A stretch of DNA of 7,732 nucleotides, taken from contig UQUH01000068.1 of the NCBI GenBank assembly GCA_900544245.1, forward strand, positions 1-7,732. The letters are read 5' to 3'. The translations under genes were made by a program, and so were the position numbers. Position 1 is the first letter of the stretch, and the number at the start of each line of letters is the position of its first letter. Under the pieces are notes generated by a model. The model did no database searches. It was not told where the DNA came from and worked only from the letters and a program-made list of their open reading frames with translations. Shown in pieces: positions 1-6,006 of the stretch. Source of the DNA: an uncultured Coriobacteriaceae bacterium (GTDB lineage Bacteria > Actinomycetota > Coriobacteriia > Coriobacteriales > QAMH01).

Positions 1-1239
1 GTCAGTGACGATTTCGTCGGCACGCACGATGAAGCGCGATGCGGCCTGCACCGCCTGCGGCCCGCAAATCTCGACGAGGAGCTGTGCGTTATTCCAGCAA
101 TCGCACAGTTCGCCGAGCTTGTCCTGCACGGCTTTGGCGCGCACGTTGGTGCTGCCGGCATTGTCGGGCAGGCAATCTGCGAGCTCGCGCGTCACGTAGC
201 GCAGCGCCTTGGCCCGCTTGCGCACATCATGCACGGCTTCCTGGTCGTCATAGTCGACGCGTGCCATCTCCACCTCGTACGCCGCGCGCATCTCGTTCAC
301 GCGCCCGACGAGCTCGTCGGGCTCGATGCCACACTGCCAGACAGCTCGACGCCACGGCAACTCCCTGACGCGCTTGACGACGCGCCTGAGCGAGCGCTGC
401 GTTGCCTCGGAGCCAAACTGCTCGATGAACGCCTCGCGCTCCTCCGAGCACTCCGCACGGACCATGCCGGCCTCGTCCGTTTGCGAATCGAGCGCGGCAA
501 GCAGCATGTCGAGCTCGCGCAGCCGCGACGTGGGGTCTTGCAGCTTCTTGATAGCGCGCATCTCCCCCTTGAGGATCCCGCGCTTGCAATACGGGCGCAG
601 GAAACCCAGCAACGAGCGCATCACGCGCAACGAGATGCGGTATTGATGAAGCGACTCGGGGTCATCGGGGTTTTCGAGCAGCTCCGCACCGCAACGCTCG
701 ATACGCTTGGCCGCATCGGAGATCCCGTCCTCCACGTCAACGAAAGTCTGCCAGTTCTCGGCACGCGGGCCCTGCACGAACCACTCCAGTCGAGCGCCGG
801 CAAGCGTCGCGACACCCCCGGCCTCGAACGCAAATGCTGCCATCGCTCCCGGTTTCATGGGCTGCACCATGCCATCAAGCCGTCCGCATAGCTCCTCCAT
901 GAACGGATTGTGCCCCACGGCGATGACGCATCCCGACTCCTCGACGAGTTCGGCCTCGAAGCGCTCGGCATCCTGGGTGTAGAGCGACTCCTTGACCTCG
1001 ATGCCATCGATGCCGAGCACGCGCGCGACGACCTCGGCCGTCTGCAATGCGCGCAGGGCCGGGCTACTCCAGACCTTCAGATCCGCGGCGGAAACATCCT
1101 CCACCAACCGCAACGTCACGGGAAAGCGCGCCTCGACGCTACGGCGACCCGCGCGCGTGAGCTGACGATCCCTGTCGGCGAGCTCGAGAGAGCGCGTCTG
1201 CGTCTTGGCATGTCGTACGAGCACCAGCTTGGAAACCAT
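1..1239 (-). CDS. SixA-like histidine phosphatase fused to a CHAD domain (3' end outside window)
   Basis: An open frame of 413 codons runs from ATG at 1239 off the left edge without a stop, so the C-terminus is missing. Residues 1-160 are a histidine phosphatase (phosphoglycerate mutase-like) domain. The catalytic motif LVRHAKT has His10, a conserved arginine-rich stretch follows (LTRAGRR), then SSPALRALQTAE, and the second catalytic histidine is in VGHNPF (His110). This is the SixA-type short form, which removes phosphate from phosphohistidine or small phosphoesters. Residues about 175-413 are a CHAD domain, an alpha-helical fold rich in conserved His/Arg/Lys that binds polyphosphate. Its two repeats show LHQYRISLRVMR (His198) and VHDVRKRAKALRY (His337), with RELD near 240. 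The start is supported by GGGGAGGGG at 1245-1253, 5 nt upstream. The membrane protein gene ends 28 nt before it. I infer a cytoplasmic phosphatase brought to polyphosphate; the substrate is unknown. Confidence 0.9.
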   Translation of the reverse strand, partial: MVSKLVLVRHAKTQTRSLELADRDRQLTRAGRRSVEARFPVTLRLVEDVSAADLKVWSSPALRALQTAEVVARVLGIDGIEVKESLYTQDAERFEAELVEESGCVIAVGHNPFMEELCGRLDGMVQPMKPGAMAAFAFEAGGVATLAGARLEWFVQGPRAENWQTFVDVEDGISDAAKRIERCGAELLENPDDPESLHQYRISLRVMRSLLGFLRPYCKRGILKGEMRAIKKLQDPTSRLRELDMLLAALDSQTDEAGMVRAECSEEREAFIEQFGSEATQRSLRRVVKRVRELPWRRAVWQCGIEPDELVGRVNEMRAAYEVEMARVDYDDQEAVHDVRKRAKALRYVTRELADCLPDNAGSTNVRAKAVQDKLGELCDCWNNAQLLVEICGPQAVQAASRFIVRADEIVTD

Positions 1240-1267
1240 GCAATCCCCTCCCCGTGACTGGCGCCAG

Positions 1268-1669
1268 CTACAACGCCTCGGGATCCTCGCGTTTCAAGAT
1301 GAAGTGATAGATGATGAGCACGACGCCCTCGACAGCCGCGGCGATGAGCGCGATGACGATCACCATGTGCGCGTAGAGATATATGCGCGCCAACGCGGAC
1401 CCGGTGATGACGAGAACCGCCCCGATGACGACGGCGAGCGGAATATAGCTCTTGCCCTTTCCCGGATCGCAGGAGACGGCATACCCTGCCAGGGCGAAGA
1501 CCACGGCGAGCAACCCGGAGAACCAGGTAATCGACGCGATGATCGTCCCGATTTCCTGCACCTGCATGAGCAAGCTGAATCCGCATGCCGAACCGCCGAC
1601 GCCCGCAACGATCACCGAGATGATGCGCGTGAGAATCTGCCTGGCCGAAAGTCGATACTCGTTATCCAT
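1268..1669 (-). CDS. Small four-helix membrane protein, function unknown
   Basis: This 133-residue protein is not recognised as a named family. It has a short charged N-terminus (MDNEYRLSARQ), then four likely transmembrane helices at about residues 12-35, 40-66, 75-99 and 102-125, and a short basic-acidic tail (KREDPEAL). A small loop (CDPGKGKS) separates helices 2 and 3. There are no catalytic motifs or signal peptide. It lies 18 nt after the stop of the GNAT/metallo-hydrolase gene and 28 nt before the phosphatase-CHAD gene, so it is probably in the same transcript. No Shine-Dalgarno is visible before the ATG at 1669; translation may depend on coupling with the upstream gene. The regular hydrophobic pattern over its whole length makes a real gene likely, but no role can be given. 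Confidence 0.75.
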   Translation of the reverse strand: MDNEYRLSARQILTRIISVIVAGVGGSACGFSLLMQVQEIGTIIASITWFSGLLAVVFALAGYAVSCDPGKGKSYIPLAVVIGAVLVITGSALARIYLYAHMVIVIALIAAAVEGVVLIIYHFILKREDPEAL

Positions 1670-1687
1670 AGCGCGTATGGTACCAGC

Positions 1688-2917
1688 TTACAGCGTGAAC
1701 TGCATGCCATCTTCGGCGACGATGACACGCCCGTCGAAGCGCTCTGCGAACCGGTACATCTCGTCGATCTCGTTCACGCCCGCCTCGCTCATATGCGGTG
1801 CGAGATGCGTGAGGTAGACGTGACCGGCATCGAGTATGTCGATGCCTTCGTGCACGGTCTGTCGCACGTCGTGATGGGAGCGCGCCGTGCCGTGGTTTTC
1901 CCAGAAGGTCGAATCCATGACGAGGTTGTCCACGCCTTTGAGGATATCGATGACCTCGGGTTTGAGATCGCTCGTATCGGGAGCGTAGAAGGTGCGGCGA
2001 CCCTGCGGCGTAGTGATGAGGTAACCGTAGGTTCCGGGTGCGTGCTTGAGCGGCAGTGCCTGGATTTCGAGGCCGTCGACCTCGCGCGTGTCATAGGGCC
2101 CCATGACGTCCAGGGCAAAGCAGTCGTCCATGTAGGCATATTCCTTGAGCGTCTCGGCGATCGCGTAATCGCTCGCATGGAAGGGCAGGACGTCCATGAG
2201 GTACAGACGGATGAAGTACTCGAATTCGCCCAGGCCGCCCATGTGGTCGTAATGGGCGTGGGTGAGGAAGAAGTCGTCGATGACGTCGATGCCCTCGCGG
2301 TTGAGCTGATGGCGAATGTCGGGAGGAGCGTCGATGATGGTCGTTCCATGGCCACGCAGGGCCACGCCCGTGCAGCCCCGACGCTTGGAGGGGTCCCTGC
2401 GAGCCGCCTCGCAGGCCGGGCAATGGCAGAAGAACGCCGGGACGCCGCATCCCGAGCTCGTTCCCAGGAAGGTGAAGGTGCGTTCGATGGGAAGCGAGCG
2501 AAACGGCAGCGGCCCGCAGGTGGCCTTGTCGGGACAGGCATCGCATTCCGCGCGATACTCGGGGGCGATCGCGTCCCAACCGCATCGCTCGAAACCACAG
2601 GACAGGTAGAAGGGTTCGATCTCGCCACGGGCGACGAGGCGCAAGTCGGGATGGAGGCGCAGGGCATCCTTGAGCAATGCACGTCCCACGCCCTTGCCCT
2701 GGACGATGTCGAAGACGACGATGGGGCGCACGTTCCACGAACCGTCGCTGCCCTGCTCCAGGCGGCAGGCACCGTACATCGTGTTGTCCGGTGTCACGGC
2801 GACGCGTATTCCCTCGGGACTCGTGAGGTCGCTGAAGCCCTCGACCGAAAACAGGTACCGGATGAGATCCATGTCCGCCTCGACGCAATCGCGGATGTGG
2901 TATTCGGGTGCGATCAT
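1688..2917 (-). CDS. GNAT acetyltransferase domain fused to PhnP-like MBL-fold phosphodiesterase
   Basis: This 409-residue protein has two domains. Residues 1-115 form a GNAT N-acyltransferase domain with the acetyl-CoA-binding Q-x-x-G-x-G signature QGKGVG (73-78) and a typical end, EPFYLSCGFER. A cysteine cluster (Cys125, Cys128, Cys134) links it to a metallo-beta-lactamase domain at 147-409. That domain closely follows PhnP, the phosphoribosyl cyclic phosphate phosphodiesterase of phosphonate breakdown. It shows LGTSSGCGVPAFFCHCPAC with the structural-zinc cysteines (Cys164, Cys166, Cys169), the metal site HAHYDH (220-225), His292 in LPLKHAPGTYGYL, Asp314 and His371 in LTHLAPH. The start at 2917 is chosen over an in-frame ATG at 2980 because it makes an ATGA overlap with the flavin reductase stop and has AAAGGA 8 nt upstream. 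No other phosphonate gene is visible. The hydrolase fold is secure; the exact substrate is inferred. Confidence 0.9.
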   Translation of the reverse strand: MIAPEYHIRDCVEADMDLIRYLFSVEGFSDLTSPEGIRVAVTPDNTMYGACRLEQGSDGSWNVRPIVVFDIVQGKGVGRALLKDALRLHPDLRLVARGEIEPFYLSCGFERCGWDAIAPEYRAECDACPDKATCGPLPFRSLPIERTFTFLGTSSGCGVPAFFCHCPACEAARRDPSKRRGCTGVALRGHGTTIIDAPPDIRHQLNREGIDVIDDFFLTHAHYDHMGGLGEFEYFIRLYLMDVLPFHASDYAIAETLKEYAYMDDCFALDVMGPYDTREVDGLEIQALPLKHAPGTYGYLITTPQGRRTFYAPDTSDLKPEVIDILKGVDNLVMDSTFWENHGTARSHHDVRQTVHEGIDILDAGHVYLTHLAPHMSEAGVNEIDEMYRFAERFDGRVIVAEDGMQFTL

Positions 2918-3465
2918 GCGTTGAATCCTTTCTCGAAGCGCCCGAAACGCCCGCGCTGCCCCATGAGCAGCGCCGAACACGGCTCGAGCTTGCCGTTGCC
3001 GTCGAGTTCGCCGCGCGTCTCGGCGACGAGCGTCCTACCGACGAAGAGCTCGTGATCCCCATGCACGCGCGATTCCACCAGCTCGCACTCGATCCACGAA
3101 ATTGCCTGCTCGATACGGGCGGCGTCAATATGAGCAGCCGGACACGCCGTGAGTCCCGCTTCGGCGAAGCGATCCTCGACGCCGTGCTTCTTACCGCACG
3201 CCATCGCGATGCGCGCGGCATCCTCGTCGGCGCCGAGCACGTTCACGACGAAGCATCCCGACTCACGCATGGCGCACGCGGTCTGCCCGCCGGGACGAAT
3301 GGCGACGGCGATGAGACTCGGCTCATGCGAAATGGGCATGACCCATGCGATGGTCGCGACCTTGTCCATGCCCGTGGCGTCACGAGCCGTGACGAGTGTC
3401 ACGGTCGTGGGAACGAGTAGCGTGGCAATCTCGTTGCCGGTCAACTTGCTGAACGACTCCGTCAT
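2914..3465 (-). CDS. Flavin reductase family protein (FMN-binding split barrel)
   Basis: This 183-residue protein has the length and sequence pattern of the flavin reductase-like / flavoredoxin family, which binds FMN in a split beta-barrel. Visible family features are LVPTTVTLVTARDATG (17-32), a central AWVMPISHEPSLIAVAI, SGCFVVNVLG (69-78), and GDHELFVGRTLVAE near the C-terminal third. Members pass electrons from NAD(P)H or ferredoxin-type donors to flavin or to partner proteins. The start at 3465 has a strong GAGGAGA (3471-3477) 5 nt upstream. A copy of the 34-nt palindromic repeat lies directly before that ribosome binding site. The stop overlaps the next start (ATGA), so the GNAT/PhnP-like gene is probably translationally coupled. 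The natural electron partner cannot be read from sequence, although an Fe-S protein and a radical SAM enzyme sit just upstream. Confidence 0.88.
   Translation of the reverse strand: MTESFSKLTGNEIATLLVPTTVTLVTARDATGMDKVATIAWVMPISHEPSLIAVAIRPGGQTACAMRESGCFVVNVLGADEDAARIAMACGKKHGVEDRFAEAGLTACPAAHIDAARIEQAISWIECELVESRVHGDHELFVGRTLVAETRGELDGNGKLEPCSALLMGQRGRFGRFEKGFNA
2926..2931 (-). promoter_or_regulatory. Ribosome binding site deciding the GNAT/PhnP-like start
   Basis: AAAGGA on the minus strand lies 8 nt before the ATG at 2917, within the last codons of the flavin reductase gene. With the ATGA stop-start overlap it favours 2917 over the upstream in-frame ATG at 2980, which would add 21 arginine/alanine-rich residues not expected in a GNAT domain. 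Confidence 0.7.
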
Positions 3466-3478
3466 TACAATCTCCTCG

Positions 3479-3512
3479 ATGAGACAGTTGCTCAGGGACG
3501 TTGTCTCATTTT
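3479..3512. repeat. 34-nt palindromic repeat, copy 1
   Basis: The stretch is identical over 34 nt to 5848-5881. Its ends, ATGAGACA (3479-3486) and TGTCTCAT (3502-3509), are perfect 8-bp inverted repeats around a 15-nt loop containing GCTCAGGGACG, followed by TTT on the plus strand. It lies between the ferredoxin-DUF169 stop (3527) and the flavin reductase ribosome binding site. The inner edge is 13 nt from the flavin reductase ATG. It could be a REP/MITE-like element or a 5'-leader hairpin. The T run faces the plus strand, so it is not an obvious terminator for the minus-strand genes. Confidence 0.9.
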
Positions 3513-3526
3513 CCCGGTCATCGCAT

Positions 3527-4507
3527 CTACATGATGGGCGGCACGTAGATCTTCATGCGCGACTGCGGAATGGCGCGCTTGGCAAGCTCCTGGCAACCCT
3601 CGACGATGGTGTCGAGGCGATTTGCCGGCACACCCATGTACATCATGTCCTCGCCAATGTCGCTTGACGCGCGGCCGCCATAGCAGCCAAACGAGATGTT
3701 CGGCTCGTCGTTCATGAGCGGCAGCAGCGTTGCCTCCACGCATTGCGCGTTGAAGCCCGACGCATGGAAGTCATGGCGATGCCCGTCGAAGTACGACATG
3801 CTCATCGACAGCCACATCATCTGCTCGGGCGTACCCGTGAAGACGATGACCTCGGGATGGCGCGTGCATGCGCCAAGTGGCTGCACGAGGGTGGCGCGCT
3901 TGGAGTTGGGCGGTAACGTGGGACGCTCGGCCACCATCTTTGCCGCGGCCTCGGCATCCACGACCTTGTGGAAGAGCACGTAGATCTCGCCGGTGGCGAG
4001 CTTGTCGGGCACGCCGGTCATGCCGAAGATCGAGGTGCCGTCGGGACAGGCGTGGCAATGGGGCGGCATGAGTATCGATGCGCCGCGGCGCGCCGCGTTC
4101 ATGCTCTGGCAGTAGCGCAGCTTCTCGGTGGGCATGGAAACATCGGGCAGCGGCTCGTCGATGTCGATGAGCCCGACGGCCACCGGATGCCAGCGCAAGT
4201 CGAGCGCTTCCATGATGGCCTTCTCTGCCTCGGCGTAATGCTGCTGCTCCTCGGCGGAAATGGGCTCGGCGCGCTCCTCGCCGGCATACGGATCGAAGGC
4301 TGCGGCGCCGGGCAGCGACTTGATCACGATGGCGCGTTGCGGGCATTGCCCCGAGCAGGTCGTGCAGCCGACGCACGCCTCCATATCGACGGCCCTCGGC
4401 ATGCCGTTATCGTCCACCTCGAGGCAGTACTGCGGGCAAAACGCCACGCATAGGCCGCAGGCAACGCAGCGATCCGCATCGTGTATGAACTCGTAGTCAG
4501 CGCTCAT
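3527..4507 (-). CDS. 2x[4Fe-4S] ferredoxin fused to a DUF169 domain
   Basis: This 326-residue protein begins with a bacterial ferredoxin module. CVACGLCVAFCP gives Cys14, 17, 20 and 24, and CVGCTTCSGQCP gives Cys45, 48, 51 and 55, enough for two [4Fe-4S] clusters. From about residue 90 to the end it matches DUF169, an uncharacterised domain common in anaerobes and methanogens. Recognisable parts are HPVAVGLIDID, KLRYCQSMNAAR, the cysteine/histidine-rich PPHCHACPDG, QPLGACTRHPEV, and the family signature SFGCYGGR...EDMMYMGVP near the C-terminus. The added cysteines suggest a further metal or cluster site. AAGGAG lies about 7 nt before the ATG at 4507, and the gene starts 18 nt after the radical SAM stop, so the pair is probably one transcript. 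A role as electron carrier or maturation partner for the radical SAM enzyme is inference. It is probably cytoplasmic, since no signal peptide is seen. Confidence 0.92.
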   Translation of the reverse strand: MSADYEFIHDADRCVACGLCVAFCPQYCLEVDDNGMPRAVDMEACVGCTTCSGQCPQRAIVIKSLPGAAAFDPYAGEERAEPISAEEQQHYAEAEKAIMEALDLRWHPVAVGLIDIDEPLPDVSMPTEKLRYCQSMNAARRGASILMPPHCHACPDGTSIFGMTGVPDKLATGEIYVLFHKVVDAEAAAKMVAERPTLPPNSKRATLVQPLGACTRHPEVIVFTGTPEQMMWLSMSMSYFDGHRHDFHASGFNAQCVEATLLPLMNDEPNISFGCYGGRASSDIGEDMMYMGVPANRLDTIVEGCQELAKRAIPQSRMKIYVPPIM

Positions 4508-4525
4508 GGACTGCTCCTTGTCGCA

Positions 4526-5833
4526 TTAGGCAGTGGGGCCGGTTCCCCACATCTCGTAGATACGCTCACCGGCGGAATTCGTCATCTGGTAGCTGCAAAA
4601 CGGAATCACGCGCCCGTCCTTCATCGCCACCGTCATCGAGCATTCCGCCATGCGTTCGGTCGTGGTCGTCATCGCGTCCATGTAGTTCATGATAATGACG
4701 CTGATGCCGCGATAGAGGTTGACGCCCTTCTTGTAGAGGATGTCGGGCAATACCGAGCCCTGCGGGGACGTCGGGTCGTAGTACTGCATGTACTCCTCGC
4801 TCGACAGGCCGCGCGTGGCCGGGATATAGCTGCCGTTTTCGTCCGGCATGAGGAAGGTGCCCGTATCGCACAGCGGGTGCGAGCACCCGAGCGGCATGAT
4901 GTCTGCGACCTTGATGCGTCCGCCTGTCTGCTCCTCGAGCGCGTAGATGGTGTCACCGGCCGTGTACGGTGCGTACTCGCTCGGCTCGAAACGTCCCGAA
5001 GTGAACGCGGGTTGCAGCGCCACGCCGATCACCACGTCGGAGTTCTCCCACGCAAAGTCGATGACCTCGCCAACGCGGTCGTCGTTGACGCCCTTGACGA
5101 TCGTCATGCACAGAACGACTTGGATGCCCACCTCGCGGCAGTTCTCGATGCAGGCCATCTTATCGGCGAGCATCGCGGCCTTGCCGCATATGGCCTCGTA
5201 GGGCTCCTCGTCAATGCCGTCGAAGGAGAGGTAGATACCCGTGATGCCCGCGTCGACGAGCTCCTGCAGGTACTTCTTCGAGCGACCGATGACAATGCCG
5301 TTCGTGTTGATCTCGATGCCGGTAAAGCCGTGGCGACGCGCGCACATGACGATCTCGGGCAGGTCGCTGCGCACCGTGGGCTCGCCACCGGTGATCTGCA
5401 GCCCCGTCTCGGGACCGACCTTCTCGGCAAGCGTCGCAATGAGCCCTTCGATCTCGTCGAAAGTGATGCCGTCGCTCGGGAAGTCGGCACTCATGAAGCA
5501 CACGGGACACTTCGCGTTGCAGCGGCGCGTGACCTCGATTTCCACCAACGTGCCACGGCGCAGATGGCGCTTGCACAGCCCGCAGCTCTTGGGGCATTCG
5601 TCGTCGATGGGATAGTCACGGCACTTGGGAGCCGTCGGCACGACGCGCATCGAGCGCAGCCATTCGTAGTGTTTGGCATCTGGCCACACGTAGGTGACGG
5701 TCTCGCCGTGCTCGGGGCATGTGCGCGTCATCCAGACCTTACCGTCGCTGTCCGCATAGATGTCGGCCTTTAGCTGCCTGAGGCAGTGCGGGCACAGCGC
5801 ATGCGCCGTATGGAGAGTTCGTCTATCAGTCAT
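4526..5833 (-). CDS. Radical SAM protein, COG1964 (MJ0619/Tes-like) type
   Basis: This is a 435-residue radical SAM enzyme. The N-terminus carries a zinc-ribbon-like CPHC (14-17) and CPEHG (Cys39, His42). Next is CPKSCGLC (80-87), then the SAM-cluster motif C-x3-C-x2-C in TRRCNAKCPVCF (Cys105, 109, 112). LQITGGEPTVR (145-155) is the SAM-contacting GGE motif. A conserved PLGCSHPLC (Cys317, Cys322) lies in the C-terminal half, and Cys398 and Cys413 may form part of an auxiliary site. This order (CPxC, CPxHG, CP..CGLC, radical SAM core, CSHPxC) is that of COG1964, which includes archaeal MJ0619 and the tetraether lipid synthase Tes. The actual product cannot be told from sequence: methylation, a C-C bond or another radical reaction is possible. 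AAGGAA (5839-5844) lies 5 nt before the ATG, and a 34-nt repeat lies just upstream. It is followed after 18 nt by the ferredoxin-DUF169 gene. Confidence 0.9.
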   Translation of the reverse strand: MTDRRTLHTAHALCPHCLRQLKADIYADSDGKVWMTRTCPEHGETVTYVWPDAKHYEWLRSMRVVPTAPKCRDYPIDDECPKSCGLCKRHLRRGTLVEIEVTRRCNAKCPVCFMSADFPSDGITFDEIEGLIATLAEKVGPETGLQITGGEPTVRSDLPEIVMCARRHGFTGIEINTNGIVIGRSKKYLQELVDAGITGIYLSFDGIDEEPYEAICGKAAMLADKMACIENCREVGIQVVLCMTIVKGVNDDRVGEVIDFAWENSDVVIGVALQPAFTSGRFEPSEYAPYTAGDTIYALEEQTGGRIKVADIMPLGCSHPLCDTGTFLMPDENGSYIPATRGLSSEEYMQYYDPTSPQGSVLPDILYKKGVNLYRGISVIIMNYMDAMTTTTERMAECSMTVAMKDGRVIPFCSYQMTNSAGERIYEMWGTGPTA

Positions 5834-5847
5834 AACCGTTCCTTCGA

Positions 5848-5881
5848 ATGAGACAGTTGCTCAGGGACGTTGTCTCATTTT
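5848..5881. repeat. 34-nt palindromic repeat, copy 2
   Basis: This is a perfect copy of 3479-3512, with 8-bp terminal inverted repeats ATGAGACA/TGTCTCAT around a 15-nt loop; here flanking A and T extend the stem to 9 bp. It sits immediately upstream of the radical SAM gene, 14 nt from its ATG, almost the same distance as copy 1 from the flavin reductase ATG. The flanking bases differ between the copies, so the shared unit is well defined. Confidence 0.9.
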
Positions 5882-5890
5882 GATTTCGTC

Positions 5891-5952
5891 ACGGACGAAC
5901 CGGGACAAGAAAAACAGGATTCGAACCTGCGACCCCTTGACCCCCAGTCCGT
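5891..5952 (-). other. tRNA T-arm-like fragment in a long imperfect hairpin
   Basis: Read on the minus strand, GCAGGTTCGAATCCTG (5915-5930) is a good tRNA T-arm (stem CAGG/CCTG, loop TTCGAAT). It is preceded by CAAGGGGTC, which resembles a tRNA variable region. No D-arm, anticodon stem of 5 bp with a 7-nt loop, or acceptor stem with CCA can be drawn around it, so it is not a complete tRNA. Outside it, ACGGAC and GTCCGT (5891-5896 and 5947-5952) pair, and CAAG/CTTG and GGG/CCC can pair between, giving a long interrupted hairpin. It may be a tRNA remnant, an old attachment site or an RNA structure. Confidence 0.55.
5910..5930 (-). terminator. Possible rho-independent terminator after the DUF2064 gene
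   Basis: On the minus strand the CAGG/CCTG hairpin is followed directly by TTTTT (5910-5914). It lies about 75 nt after the stop of the DUF2064 gene at 6007. The stem is short, so termination would be weak. The same hairpin is the T-arm-like element, and the T run could be chance. Confidence 0.35.
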
Positions 5953-6006
5953 CCACAGCAGCCGAGCGAAAAGCATTGACAGGTGCGGAGCGTGTTTGAG
6001 AAAGAG

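Larger units (their letters stand above)
5834..6006. other. 173-nt non-coding gap between DUF2064 and radical SAM genes
   Basis: This is the longest stretch without a gene. It holds the tRNA-like hairpin (5891-5952), a 34-nt repeat (5848-5881), and the ribosome binding site of the radical SAM gene (5839-5844). A promoter for the radical SAM operon is expected here, but no convincing -35/-10 pair can be seen on the minus strand. The remaining 5953-6006 shows nothing recognisable. Confidence 0.7.

Noticed and set aside
2918..2980. Upstream ATG at 2980 as start of the GNAT/PhnP-like protein
   Set aside because: It would overlap the flavin reductase gene by 67 nt and add a non-conserved tail, whereas 2917 has an ATGA overlap and a well-spaced ribosome binding site.
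1205..3055. Long plus-strand open frame of 616 codons
   Set aside because: It lies antisense to four minus-strand genes with clear family motifs, shows no recognisable domain, and is rich in Asp/His/Val as expected for the reverse of GC-rich coding sequence.
3479..3512. 34-nt palindrome as a rho-independent terminator of the ferredoxin-DUF169 gene
   Set aside because: The T run follows the hairpin on the plus strand only; in the transcribed minus direction no T run follows it.
4481..5773. Long plus-strand open frame of 430 codons
   Set aside because: It is antisense to the radical SAM gene, whose motifs are unambiguous; no domain or ribosome binding site supports it.
5891..5952. Complete tRNA gene on the minus strand
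   Set aside because: No D-arm, proper anticodon arm or acceptor stem with CCA can be formed around the T-arm-like part.
5976..6004. TTGACA on the plus strand as a -35 box
   Set aside because: The 17-nt-spaced hexamer is AGAAAG, not a -10 box, and no plus-strand gene follows.
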